DNA of 64,000 nucleotides from the NCBI RefSeq assembly GCF_001693415.1, contig NZ_MAKX01000001.1, forward strand, positions 300-64,299, written 5' to 3'. Shown here one piece after another: positions 27,754 to 36,830 of this stretch (its first letter is position 1; each line of letters starts with the position of its first letter). The translations under genes were made by a program, and so were the position numbers. Source of the DNA: Tenacibaculum soleae (GTDB taxonomy: Bacteria > Bacteroidota > Bacteroidia > Flavobacteriales > Flavobacteriaceae). The notes under the pieces are model-generated. The model was not told where the DNA came from, made no database searches, and worked only from the letters and a program-made list of their open reading frames with translations.

Positions 27754-29874
27754 ATGAAGACGAAATTTATCATTCCTTTTTTAGCGATAACGCTATTATT
27801 TTCAAACATTATTTTTTCAAATACCGTTTCAAAATCAGACCCAGAAAAGGATAGAGTAATTATTTATGTCTTAAAAAACATTTTAAGCAGATATCATTAT
27901 GTTCAAAAAGATTTAAACGATGATTTTTCAGCACATGTTTACACTAATTTTATTGATGGATTAGACCCTAACAAAAGATACTTTACACAAGAGGATTTAA
28001 AAGAGTTTTCGCAATTTAAATACCAAATAGACGATCAATTAAAAAGTAGTAACATTGACTTTTATAAATTGGTATACAATCGATTTTTATCTAAGTTAAA
28101 AACTGCAAAAAAAAATTACCGTGCTTTGCTAACCGAATCTTTTAATTACAAAAAGAAGGAAGTTATTGATATGGATTTTGAAAAAATTCCTTTTGCTAAA
28201 AATGAAAGTGAATTGGTAGATTATTGGAGAAAACAATTGAAACTTTCTATTTTAAGTAGAATTGAAGATGCAGAAGACTTACAAAACGATAAAGCAAAAA
28301 AGGATAAAACGTTTAAAAAGAAAACATTTTCTGTATTAGAAAAAGAAGCTCGGAAAGAAGTTTTAAAAAATATGAACGAATTGTACCAACGTATTGATGA
28401 ACTTGAAAATTCTGATTGGTATTCAACTTTTTTAAACAGTGTAGTCAGTGGGTTTGATCCACATACAACCTACATGTCTCCTCGTTTAAAATCTCGTTTC
28501 GATCAAGAAATGTCAGGTAAATTAGAAGGTATTGGTGCTCGTTTACAAAAAAAAGGAATTTATACCCATATTGTTGAGTTAATTTCTGGAGGACCTGCTT
28601 GGAAACAAGGTGACTTAGAACCAGATGACATTATCTTAAAAGTAGCTCAAGGAGATGCAGAACCTTTAGACATTGTTGGAATGCGTTTAGATGATGCAAT
28701 TAAATTTATAAAAGGAAAAAAAGGCACTGAAGTTCGTTTAACCGTTAAGAAAAAATTTGATGGTTCTACAAAAGTAATCTCAATTATTAGAGATGTTGTG
28801 GAACTAGACGAAACGTTTGTAAAATCGAGTATTGTTGAAAAAAATGGTCAAAAATACGGAGTTATCGACCTACCAAGGTTTTATATTGATTTTAATGACT
28901 TAAGCCGTAGAGATGCTGCTAAGGATATGGAAAAAGAAATTGAGCGTTTAAAAAAAGAAAACGTAAAAGGATTGATTGTTGATTTACGTGATAATGGTGG
29001 TGGCTCTTTAAAAACAGCTATTGAGATTGGTGGATTATTTATTGAAAAAGGCCCTATTGTACAAGTAAAATACAGAGATGAAGACCCGTTGGTTAAAAAC
29101 GATACTGACGCTAAAGTTCAATGGAATGGTCCTTTAGTTGTAATGGTTAACGAGTTTTCTGCTTCTGCTTCTGAAATCTTTGCAGCTGCAATGCAAGATT
29201 ATAAACGTGGAGTAATTATTGGTGGTAAACAAACCTACGGAAAAGGAACCGTGCAAAATGTATTACCTATTAATCGTTTTTACGAAAAATACCCGAGTGA
29301 TTTAGGTGCGTTGAAAATGACGATTCAAAAATTTTACAGAATAAATGGAGGTTCTACACAAATAGAAGGAGTTTATTCTGATATTTCATTACCTAGCAGA
29401 TACAGTTATATGAAATTCGGTGAACGTGATTTAGAAGGTGCATTACCTTGGGACAAGGTACAACAAGCCAAATACCAAACAACAAACTCATACAGTAATT
29501 TTGGTGATGCTGTTTATAACAGCCAACAGCGTGTTTTAAATGATAAAAAGTTTAAAAAAATTAACGAATACGCAAAATGGCTTAAGAAAAACCAGGAAGA
29601 AAGAGTGTATTCTTTAAACTACAATACTTTTAAAAAAGAAAGTCATGATAAGATAGAGGAAACTAAACAATTTAAAGATATTTTTAAATTCAACTCTAAT
29701 TTAACTTTTAACTCCCCTAAATACGAATTGAACCTATTTGCTAAAGACACCGTTTTAAAAGAAAAACGCGTGGTATGGCACAAAAATTTGAAAAAAGATA
29801 TTTATTTAAATGAAGCTCTTAATGTACTGAGTGAGTTAAAAATGAATAAAAATTACACAATAGTAAAACAATAA
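27754..29874 (+). CDS. prc: Carboxy-terminal processing protease (Prc/tail-specific)
   Basis: Periplasmic S41 serine protease that trims or degrades proteins from the C-terminus. The 706 residues have a signal peptide, an N-terminal helical domain typical of Prc/Tsp (SRYHYVQKDLNDDFS), a PDZ domain (about 250-330, with SGGPAWKQGDLEPDD), the S41 core with the catalytic Ser in FSASASEIFAAA (near 469) and Lys in QTYGKGTVQ (near 494), and the long C-terminal DUF3340-type helical region. Length normal for the long Prc form. A terminator follows. Confidence 0.95.
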   Translation: MKTKFIIPFLAITLLFSNIIFSNTVSKSDPEKDRVIIYVLKNILSRYHYVQKDLNDDFSAHVYTNFIDGLDPNKRYFTQEDLKEFSQFKYQIDDQLKSSNIDFYKLVYNRFLSKLKTAKKNYRALLTESFNYKKKEVIDMDFEKIPFAKNESELVDYWRKQLKLSILSRIEDAEDLQNDKAKKDKTFKKKTFSVLEKEARKEVLKNMNELYQRIDELENSDWYSTFLNSVVSGFDPHTTYMSPRLKSRFDQEMSGKLEGIGARLQKKGIYTHIVELISGGPAWKQGDLEPDDIILKVAQGDAEPLDIVGMRLDDAIKFIKGKKGTEVRLTVKKKFDGSTKVISIIRDVVELDETFVKSSIVEKNGQKYGVIDLPRFYIDFNDLSRRDAAKDMEKEIERLKKENVKGLIVDLRDNGGGSLKTAIEIGGLFIEKGPIVQVKYRDEDPLVKNDTDAKVQWNGPLVVMVNEFSASASEIFAAAMQDYKRGVIIGGKQTYGKGTVQNVLPINRFYEKYPSDLGALKMTIQKFYRINGGSTQIEGVYSDISLPSRYSYMKFGERDLEGALPWDKVQQAKYQTTNSYSNFGDAVYNSQQRVLNDKKFKKINEYAKWLKKNQEERVYSLNYNTFKKESHDKIEETKQFKDIFKFNSNLTFNSPKYELNLFAKDTVLKEKRVVWHKNLKKDIYLNEALNVLSELKMNKNYTIVKQ

Positions 29875-29901
29875 AAAAGCAGCCTTTGGGCTGCTTTTTT
29901 A
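29872..29901 (+). terminator. prc terminator
   Basis: Stem AAAAAGCAGCC / GGCTGCTTTTT with TTTG loop, starting at the stop codon. Confidence 0.85.
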
Positions 29902-29929
29902 TTATATCTCTTTCTAATTATGATCTAAA

Positions 29930-29960
29930 GTCATTCTGAACTTGATTCAGAATCTCATCC
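29930..29960. repeat. Dispersed palindrome ATTCTGAA-N5-TTCAGAAT
   Basis: Perfect 8-bp arms (29933-29940, 29946-29953) within GTCATTCTGAACTTGATTC-type sequence, a short palindrome found scattered in intergenic DNA of many Bacteroidota. It lies between the converging prc and DUF2797 genes. Confidence 0.6.
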
Positions 29961-29976
29961 TAATAGTAATTGCCTA

Positions 29977-30771
29977 CTAAACCAACTCTAATTTTACTAC
30001 CAAGCCTTCGTTAGCTCGAACATTAAAAACAGTTTCGTCTTCAAAAATTAAATACTGCCCTTTTACACCAACTAAAACCCCCGTATAAGTTTGTTCTTTT
30101 ACAATATTTAAACTTTTAGGCTTTAAAGGATATTTTTCAACAGGAAAATTAATCGTAGTCTCTTCATTATTTTCAATAATATACTGTTGAGCTTCTACAG
30201 GAATAAAGCCTTTTAATTTTTCTTTCCAAGATATTAAACTTTCATCTTCAACATCATTCTTAAGCATTTTACGCCAATTAGTTTTATCAGCTACATATTC
30301 TTTTAAAGCAACTTCTGTAATTCCTGCTAAATAACGATTAGGCACCTCAACAATTTCAATTGCCTCATGCGCCCCTTGGTCTATCCAACGTGTTGGTACT
30401 TGTTGCTTTCTAGTAACTCCAACTTTTACATTACTAGAATTGGCTAAATACACAATATGTGGTTTTAATTGCACGCTTTTTTCGTATTCTAAATCACGAT
30501 CTTCAATACCTAAATGTGCTTTACTTAATTCTGGTCGCATAATCCAATCACCAGCATTGGGTGTTTCAAAAAAACATTTTTTACAAAACCCTTGACGGTA
30601 TATCGTTTTTTCTAAATGACAGTTTAAACATTCGTACGTAACAAAACTTAGTGTTATTTCTTTATTTAACAACTGATTTACATTTATAAAATCAGATTTC
30701 ATATCTAAATAATACGCAACCGTCTCTAAATTTTCGGTTCTCATTTTTTTTAAAACTCCTTGGTATTGCAT
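29977..30771 (-). CDS. DUF2797 family protein
   Basis: The 264 residues include a CxxC pair (ECLNCH and FCKKC) that may bind zinc, and the conserved block VKVGVTRKQQVPTRWIDQGA near 115-135, typical of DUF2797. That block recalls the GIY-YIG nuclease core but the match is partial. Function is unknown in the family. It diverges from the GH3 gene after 66 bases. Confidence 0.88.
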   Translation of the reverse strand: MQYQGVLKKMRTENLETVAYYLDMKSDFINVNQLLNKEITLSFVTYECLNCHLEKTIYRQGFCKKCFFETPNAGDWIMRPELSKAHLGIEDRDLEYEKSVQLKPHIVYLANSSNVKVGVTRKQQVPTRWIDQGAHEAIEIVEVPNRYLAGITEVALKEYVADKTNWRKMLKNDVEDESLISWKEKLKGFIPVEAQQYIIENNEETTINFPVEKYPLKPKSLNIVKEQTYTGVLVGVKGQYLIFEDETVFNVRANEGLVVKLELV

Positions 30772-30837
30772 GTCTTAAATTTTATTACTTTTAGCTTCAC
30801 AAACTTACAGTAAAAAAATTAAATTAAGAGCTAATCT

Positions 30838-32346
30838 ATGTCGTTTCCATTTATAAATTCTATCATTTCTTGGTTTTTAAAAAAGCGCAAACATCAAGTA
30901 GAATTGTTTTTAAAATATCCAATTGATGTACAAAACGAGTTATTACAAAAATTATTAAATACTGCAAAAAAAACTGAATTTGGTAAACTGTATAGCTTTT
31001 CGTCAATAAAAAACTATACTGATTTTGCCGCCAATGTTCCTATTCAAAAATATGAAAGCATAGAGCCTCTAATTGAACGCTGCAGAAAAGGTGAACAAAA
31101 TTTATTTTGGCCCACCCCTATTCATTGGTTTGCAAAAAGTAGCGGAACAACAAATGCTAAAAGTAAGTTTATACCTGTTAGTGATGAAGCGCTAGAAGAC
31201 TGCCACTTAAAAGCAGGAAAAGACATGCTGTGTTTATACATCAACAACAACGAAGAAACACAAATGTTTACAGGTAAAGGATTAAAACTAGGCGGTAGTA
31301 CGGCTATTTACGAAGATAATAATTCTTATTTCGGGGATTTATCGGCAATTATTACCGAAAACTTACCTTTTTGGGCAGATTTTAGCTCTGCTCCTAGCTC
31401 TGAAGTTTCTTTAATGGCTGAATGGGAAACTAAAATGGAAGCTATCATTGATGAGACTATTAACGAAAACATTACGAGTTTAGTTGGTGTTCCTAGCTGG
31501 ATGTTAGTTTTATTAAATCGTGTTTTAGAAAAAACAGGGAAAAATAATATTTTAGAAGTATGGCCTAATTTAGAAGTCTATTTTCATGGTGGCGTAAATT
31601 TTAATCCATATCGAGAGCAATATAAAAAGCTGATCCCTAAAGAAAGTTTCAAATATTATGAAACCTACAACGCATCAGAAGGTTTTTTTGGTATTCAAGA
31701 CAGAAATAATTCTAACGAAATGTTACTCATGTTAGATTATGGTATCTTTTATGAATTTATCCCAATGAGTGATTATAATGGTGAAAACTCAGTTGCTATA
31801 CAGCTTTCTGAAGTAAAAAAAGGAATTAATTACGCTGTAATAATTACAACTAACGGTGGTTTATGGCGTTATTTAATAGGTGATACTGTTAAATTTACAT
31901 CAACAAATCCATATCGTATAAAAATTACTGGACGCACCAAACATCATATTAATGTTTTTGGCGAAGAATTAATTATCGAGAATGCTGAAAAAGCATTGAA
32001 AATTGCTAGCCAAAAAACCAACGCTAATATTAAAGATTATACTGTTGGCCCTGTTTTTATGAATGACAAAAAAAGTGGTGCGCATGAGTGGATTATTGAA
32101 TTTAGTAATCCACCAAAAAATATTACTTATTTTACTCAATTATTAGACGATGCTTTAAAAACTATTAATTCTGATTATGAAGCTAAACGGTATAACAATA
32201 TGACTTTAGCGATGCCTATAATACACGAAGCTCGTAAAAATTTATTTTATGATTGGTTAAGAGAAAAAGGTAAATTAGGTGGGCAACATAAAGTTCCTCG
32301 TTTATCTAACAAACGTGATTTTGTTGAAGAACTACTAAAATTGTAA
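30838..32346 (+). CDS. GH3-family adenylate-forming enzyme
   Basis: Member of the GH3 family, named from plant auxin-response enzymes that adenylate a carboxylic acid and pass it to an amine or thiol. The 502 residues show the ATP-binding motif KSSGTTNAKSKFIP near 100-115, YNASEGFFGIQ near 285, and GRTKHHINVFGEEL near 365 with the C-terminal cap domain. The bacterial substrate is unknown. The regulator gene begins 3 bases behind its stop, so the two are co-transcribed. Confidence 0.9.
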   Translation: MSFPFINSIISWFLKKRKHQVELFLKYPIDVQNELLQKLLNTAKKTEFGKLYSFSSIKNYTDFAANVPIQKYESIEPLIERCRKGEQNLFWPTPIHWFAKSSGTTNAKSKFIPVSDEALEDCHLKAGKDMLCLYINNNEETQMFTGKGLKLGGSTAIYEDNNSYFGDLSAIITENLPFWADFSSAPSSEVSLMAEWETKMEAIIDETINENITSLVGVPSWMLVLLNRVLEKTGKNNILEVWPNLEVYFHGGVNFNPYREQYKKLIPKESFKYYETYNASEGFFGIQDRNNSNEMLLMLDYGIFYEFIPMSDYNGENSVAIQLSEVKKGINYAVIITTNGGLWRYLIGDTVKFTSTNPYRIKITGRTKHHINVFGEELIIENAEKALKIASQKTNANIKDYTVGPVFMNDKKSGAHEWIIEFSNPPKNITYFTQLLDDALKTINSDYEAKRYNNMTLAMPIIHEARKNLFYDWLREKGKLGGQHKVPRLSNKRDFVEELLKL

Positions 32347-32349
32347 TTT

Positions 32350-32910
32350 ATGAATTCTTTCTTAGAACAAAATGCTTCTTTGCTATTAGAAGACCCTGAA
32401 TTAGCTGCTGCTTTTAAAAATACTGTGAAGTTTGAGAAATACCCAAAACATCACATTTTACATGAAGCAGGCAAAATTTGCAATTACATGTATATAATTA
32501 CATCTGGTATTGCTCGTGTATTTTATTACAAAGAAGATAAAGATGTTACCGTTCATATTTCAGCAGAGCAAGAAACTATTACAGCTATAGATAGTTTTAT
32601 TCAACGTAAAAAAAGTAAATATACTATTGAAGCCCTAGAAGATTTAGAGGTTTTAAAAATTGAGCATGCCGATTTAGAAAACCTATTTGAAATAAACCCA
32701 AAATTTGAACGTTTCGGCAGATTATTTTTACAACAAATTTATGTTGAATTAGTAGAACGAATTGATGACTTACAGCTACACACTACACAAGAACGTTATC
32801 AAATTTTATTAGATAAAAAACCGCATCTTTTTAAGAGAATTTCAGCAAAGCACATTGCTTCTTTTTTAGGTATGACTCCGGAAACTTTTAGTAGAATTAG
32901 AGCAAAGTAG
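32350..32910 (+). CDS. Crp/Fnr-family regulator with FNR-type recognition helix
   Basis: Transcription factor of 186 residues: cyclic-nucleotide-binding-like beta barrel (25-115), dimer helix, and a short winged HTH at the C-terminus. The recognition helix reads E178-T-F-S-R182, the same E-T-x-S-R pattern as E. coli FNR, which reads TTGAT, and unlike CRP (E-T-x-G-R). It has only one Cys (Cys44) and no N-terminal Cys cluster, so an FNR-like Fe-S sensor is absent and the signal is unknown. The chain ends just after the recognition helix. It is translationally tied to the GH3 gene and an FNR-type box begins 3 bases after its stop. Confidence 0.88.
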   Translation: MNSFLEQNASLLLEDPELAAAFKNTVKFEKYPKHHILHEAGKICNYMYIITSGIARVFYYKEDKDVTVHISAEQETITAIDSFIQRKKSKYTIEALEDLEVLKIEHADLENLFEINPKFERFGRLFLQQIYVELVERIDDLQLHTTQERYQILLDKKPHLFKRISAKHIASFLGMTPETFSRIRAK

Positions 32911-32912
32911 TT

Positions 32913-32932
32913 TTCTTGATAATTGTCAAGAA
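32913..32932. promoter_or_regulatory. FNR-type operator
   Basis: TTCTTGATAATTGTCAAGAA is palindromic except for one pair. Its core TTGAT-AATT-GTCAA matches the FNR box TTGATnnnnATCAA at 9 of 10 bases. Centre at 32922.5, about 41-42 bases before the predicted transcription start of the next gene, the class II activator position. Confidence 0.6.
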
Positions 32933-32951
32933 TTTATAGCAAACTATAAAA

Positions 32952-32959
32952 TACCTTTG
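32952..32959 (+). promoter_or_regulatory. -7 element of the Coq4-like gene
   Basis: TACCTTTG, 17 bases before the ATG at 32977. No TTG occurs 19-21 bases upstream, which fits a promoter needing the activator bound at 32913-32932. Confidence 0.5.
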
Positions 32960-32976
32960 TCTTATAATCTACAATA

Positions 32977-33516
32977 ATGATAATAGCAAACGCTTTACAA
33001 CAGTTTTATAAAGAAAATAATTTTGCAAAAGATGGTGGTGAAAGTGAAGACACTTTTAACTTAAAATTTAAACTATTCACTTTAAAACTCCCTAATTCTC
33101 AATTCAGAAAAAAAGTCGTTCACATTCATGATATTCAACATATTTTATATAATTGTGATACGACATGGAAAGGAGAAGCCTTTATTGCGGGTTGGGAAAT
33201 ATCAACAGGTATATGGAAACATTTCCCCATAGGTTTTATGAGTTTATGGGCAATGGGATTTTCTTTATTAAACTACCCTAAAGATGTTTTTAAAGGCTAT
33301 AAAGCGGGTATAAACACAATTGGTATAGTAGATTTAAAACTTAGTAAACAAGAATTATTAGTATTATCAATTGATCATTTAAAAAAGAAAATTCAAAAGA
33401 AAAAAAATATTAAAATGGATATTTTACAATATCTTATTTTTACTTTTTGGATACTAGTTAGTCTTATTGTTTTTTTATTTCCTTTTAGTACATTACCTTT
33501 TTTTCTATTATTCTAA
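32977..33516 (+). CDS. Coq4-like protein
   Basis: The 179 residues contain HDIQH (51-55), then exactly 11 residues and Glu67, matching the HDxxHx11E metal-binding signature of Coq4, a protein of ubiquinone synthesis. Flavobacteria normally use menaquinone, so the bacterial role is probably different. Beyond the motif lies a GFMSLWAMGFSL-type helix and a C-terminal transmembrane segment (about 150-179) that should tie it to the membrane. It follows the FNR-like regulator and an FNR-type box. Its last 32 bases overlap the converging gene at 33485. Confidence 0.7.
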   Translation: MIIANALQQFYKENNFAKDGGESEDTFNLKFKLFTLKLPNSQFRKKVVHIHDIQHILYNCDTTWKGEAFIAGWEISTGIWKHFPIGFMSLWAMGFSLLNYPKDVFKGYKAGINTIGIVDLKLSKQELLVLSIDHLKKKIQKKKNIKMDILQYLIFTFWILVSLIVFLFPFSTLPFFLLF

Positions 33517-33961
33517 CAGGCAATTTATATTGCGTAGCTACTGGAATGCCTCTTTTGTAAGCAGGTGTTATTTGGGGTAATTTCATAATCGACGCTCTTA
33601 AAACACTATCTAATTTCGGAAACTGCTGAATAACCTTTTTTGAATATTTTATTTCTTCTAATTTAAATATGCCTCTTTTGTCAACTAACAAATCAATTAA
33701 AATAGTTTCATTAATTGTTTCTTTTGTTATAAACTTATAAGTAGCAATCGAGTTTTGTATTCTTTTAGTCACTTCTTCATAAAAACAAGCTTTTTTTTCA
33801 CTAATCGGTAATTGATTACAAATTTTAAACGTAGGTGATATATCTACTTTTGTAAAGTCAATTATCGAATTAAAGTTATTTTTTGTAGTTTTCTTTGAAA
33901 AAGAATCGCACGATAAAAACAAGAAAAGCATTATTACAAAAACTACATCATAAAATCGCAT
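33485..33961 (-). CDS. Lipoprotein with TonB C-terminal-like domain
   Basis: The 158 residues start with a signal ending LFLSC (Cys18). Residues 80-155 have the shape of a TonB C-terminal domain: ILIDLLVDKRGIFKLEEIKYSK, then PKLDSVLRASIMKLPQITPAYKRGIPVATQYKLPV. Proteins of this kind lack the TonB membrane anchor and proline spacer and are common partners in Bacteroidota envelope systems. It ends inside the converging gene by 32 bases and lies 35 bases downstream of the TPR gene, in the same direction as the M56 set. Confidence 0.7.
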   Translation of the reverse strand: MRFYDVVFVIMLFLFLSCDSFSKKTTKNNFNSIIDFTKVDISPTFKICNQLPISEKKACFYEEVTKRIQNSIATYKFITKETINETILIDLLVDKRGIFKLEEIKYSKKVIQQFPKLDSVLRASIMKLPQITPAYKRGIPVATQYKLPVRIIEKKVMY

Positions 33962-33996
33962 CTAACTGATTTTTAGATGAAAATACAAAAAATAAT

Positions 33997-35250
33997 TTAC
34001 TCTAACACCTCGCCTTTTAAGAAATAAAACTTTTTAATTTCCTTTAATCTTGTTTTTACTTGACTCGTTAATAAAGAATCACTTGTTCTAAACTTGTTCA
34101 TATAGTTTTTATAATATTTATAGGCTATCCTTTTATCCTTATAAAAATGTTCTGAAGTATTTGCCAACTGAAACAATGCTCTGTAGTTTTTATAATTTTC
34201 ATCATAAGCATCTTTATACGCATTCATTTCTTTTTTAGGCTCACCTAACTCTTTATAAACTCTAGCTATCTGATAATATTCTGTATCACGCGCTTCTTTA
34301 CCCACAAATGTTGCAAACCAATAGTTAAAACGAGCACTTTTATAGTCTTTTTCAGCAAAATCAATATCGCCTAAATACGTGTATGATTTAAAATCTGCTC
34401 TATCTATTTTTAATGCTTTTTTAAAATTATTTCTTGCATTTTCATAGTCTTTTAATTTAAAAAAACTGCGTCCTAACATTTTTTTTGTGTAGTGCTCGTT
34501 TGGCTCTAATGAATCAATTTTTTCCAATAAGTCAATAGCTTTTAAGTATTGTTTACTCCTATATAGCTTATTAATTTTTAATCTATTTAAAGCAACATGG
34601 TTTGTATTTACTTTTAACCCTTTATCAATAAATAAATTTGACGAATCTTTATCCCTTAAAAGTGTATACGCGACTGCCAACTGATGAATTGCTTTTATAT
34701 GTTCATTATCATTCTTATAGGTATCTAAAAAACTATTAATTTTTAAATCTCTCTTTTTTAGCATTGCGTACGCAATCCCTATTTGATAATGATAACTTGC
34801 ATTAGTTTTATCTTTTTGTAGTAAAAAAGCAAAAACCTTTTTAGCTTTTTTAGGTTGCTTTGTTTGTAAATACAGTTTTCCTAACCTATACTTTATTAAT
34901 AAATTATCTGAATCATCAGCAGTAATTTCTTCAAAAATTTTAATTGCTTTTTGCAGCTTTTTTTCTTTTTGATAACTTTTACCTAAGGCTATTTTAGTAG
35001 AATATTCGTCTTTTAATAAAAGCGCTTTTTCGTAATATTTAGATGCTTGTTTATAATTATCTATCGAACTATAAATACTTGCAATTTTTTTGTTTGATTT
35101 ATAATTCTCAGGCAATTTTTTAAGTTGTATTAATGCTTTTTGATAACGACCAATATGTACCAAGTTATCAATAGATTTAAAAGCCGAGGTTTGCGCCCCG
35201 ACTTTTAAAAATGAAATAATAAGAACAATACTTAAAATTTTATTTTTCAT
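33997..35250 (-). CDS. Exported TPR-repeat protein
   Basis: The 417 residues have a signal peptide (ending FLKVGAQ) and about ten tetratricopeptide repeats, seen as recurring ALLLKDEYSTKIALGKSY and FKKALKIDRADFKSYTYLGD-type units, so it is a periplasmic protein-interaction scaffold. It starts 6 bases after the M56-TonB gene and is surely in the BlaI-M56 operon. No enzyme motif. Confidence 0.88.
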   Translation of the reverse strand: MKNKILSIVLIISFLKVGAQTSAFKSIDNLVHIGRYQKALIQLKKLPENYKSNKKIASIYSSIDNYKQASKYYEKALLLKDEYSTKIALGKSYQKEKKLQKAIKIFEEITADDSDNLLIKYRLGKLYLQTKQPKKAKKVFAFLLQKDKTNASYHYQIGIAYAMLKKRDLKINSFLDTYKNDNEHIKAIHQLAVAYTLLRDKDSSNLFIDKGLKVNTNHVALNRLKINKLYRSKQYLKAIDLLEKIDSLEPNEHYTKKMLGRSFFKLKDYENARNNFKKALKIDRADFKSYTYLGDIDFAEKDYKSARFNYWFATFVGKEARDTEYYQIARVYKELGEPKKEMNAYKDAYDENYKNYRALFQLANTSEHFYKDKRIAYKYYKNYMNKFRTSDSLLTSQVKTRLKEIKKFYFLKGEVLE

Positions 35251-35256
35251 ATAATT

Positions 35257-36771
35257 TTACTCAACTATAAATGATATTGGTAACACATATCCGACCTTTA
35301 CTTTTTTACCTTCATGCTCACCTGGTTTCATTTGGGGTAACTTTTTAATCATTTCCATTGCCGCTTCTTTTAGTTTCGGGTGTGGTGCTCTTGCTTTTAC
35401 ATCTGTAATGCTACCATCTTTATCTATTTTGAACTGTACATAAATTTTCTTTTTTCCTGATTTCAACCCTAAAGCATTTGCTAATTTGACATCAAAATTT
35501 TCTTTTACAAAATCCTGTAAACTTCTATTTAAACAACTTTTATTTCCTTCTTCACAACCTGGAAACGTTGGTGCATTTTCTATGATTGAAAATGGAATAT
35601 CCTCGCCTTTTATGTGTTTTTTTCTTTCACTTTTTGAGAAATCAAATAAATGAGCAATAATTTTTCGTCCATTAAATCCTGAGAAAATTTTCACATTCAT
35701 CGTTGAACCAATTTTACTCGAATTAACTTTATCCCTTATATTAAAAAACTCTTGTTTTTCTTCTTCAGATAATTCCTTTATAGATAATTCTTTTCCTAAA
35801 TCTACCTTACTATCTCCATAATAAGAATCTAGTAAGCTAGTTTTCTCTCCTTTTATTGATGTTAATTTACCTTCTTTACTATTATAAATTGTCATCAGTT
35901 CTTCTTCGGATTCTTTTTTTTCATTATCACTACACGCTGTGTAGAGCACCATACTAGCCAGCAACGGAATTAATAATAAATACTTTAATTGCTTCACTTG
36001 TTTTGATTTTCCTTTTGTCATCATAATAATTCTTTTTTTAATTAATGAATGTTTATAAAATTGATTTACGAATGAGATGTTTTCTACCTGAAAAATATCA
36101 GCTAATAAATTATTAATGTAATTTTCTTTTTCGGTTGCTTTACTTACCACATCATCTGAAATATATTCGTGTACTAACGATATGCGGTTTTGATACACAT
36201 ACACCATCGGATTAAACCACATGAATATTCTTAAAAACTCAAAAAACAATAAATCTAAGGTGTGTTTTTGTGTACTGTGAACTAATTCGTGTTCAATTAT
36301 CTTTTCTTGCTTTTCAGTAGGAATCCCTTTTCCTAAGAAGATATAATTGAAAAACGAAAAAGCTTTTGCATTTTTAGGCAACAACACTAATTTGTATGCC
36401 TGTCTGTTTTCGCTTCCGTATTTAAAAATCAAACGAACTATTCGCTGTAGTTTTATAATAAAAATGGTTAAAAAAAGTAAACTCCCCGCTACAAACAAAA
36501 CATCTAAATAGTTTATAGATTGATACCAAGCTGCTTTTTCTAATACACTTTGTGGCGACAAAACTACTTCGGGTAATAAAATGGTGTATTCTAACGGAAC
36601 TACTTTTTGTATGGTTGGTATTTTAAAAAGTGGTAATAAAAATGAAATAACCGATGTACTTAATAAATACCACCTGTTTTTAGTGAAAAAAGTTTCTTTA
36701 CTAAAAAAGAAATCATATACTGCCACAAATAACACCTGAAATAAGATGACTTGAATTATATAATTTATCAT
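35257..36771 (-). CDS. M56 metallopeptidase fused to TonB C-terminal domain
   Basis: BlaR1/MecR1-like membrane peptidase of 504 residues. N-terminal helices, then HELVH near residue 162 (zinc His pair and catalytic Glu) in the cytoplasmic loop with STQKHTLDLLFFE after it, a further membrane helix near 265-282 ending TACS, and an extracytoplasmic region of 200 residues whose end (VQFKIDKDGSITDVKARAP, LPQMKPGEHEGKKVKVGY) is a TonB C-terminal-type domain. Instead of the penicillin sensor of BlaR1 it therefore carries a TonB-like fold. It lies in the operon with the BlaI-type repressor, the usual cleavage target. Confidence 0.88.
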   Translation of the reverse strand: MINYIIQVILFQVLFVAVYDFFFSKETFFTKNRWYLLSTSVISFLLPLFKIPTIQKVVPLEYTILLPEVVLSPQSVLEKAAWYQSINYLDVLFVAGSLLFLTIFIIKLQRIVRLIFKYGSENRQAYKLVLLPKNAKAFSFFNYIFLGKGIPTEKQEKIIEHELVHSTQKHTLDLLFFEFLRIFMWFNPMVYVYQNRISLVHEYISDDVVSKATEKENYINNLLADIFQVENISFVNQFYKHSLIKKRIIMMTKGKSKQVKQLKYLLLIPLLASMVLYTACSDNEKKESEEELMTIYNSKEGKLTSIKGEKTSLLDSYYGDSKVDLGKELSIKELSEEEKQEFFNIRDKVNSSKIGSTMNVKIFSGFNGRKIIAHLFDFSKSERKKHIKGEDIPFSIIENAPTFPGCEEGNKSCLNRSLQDFVKENFDVKLANALGLKSGKKKIYVQFKIDKDGSITDVKARAPHPKLKEAAMEMIKKLPQMKPGEHEGKKVKVGYVLPISFIVE

Positions 36772-36830
36772 GAGTCTTTATTTTATGTTATCACTTTGAG
36801 TTTTATTGATAGAGATAAACTTGTAAAATG

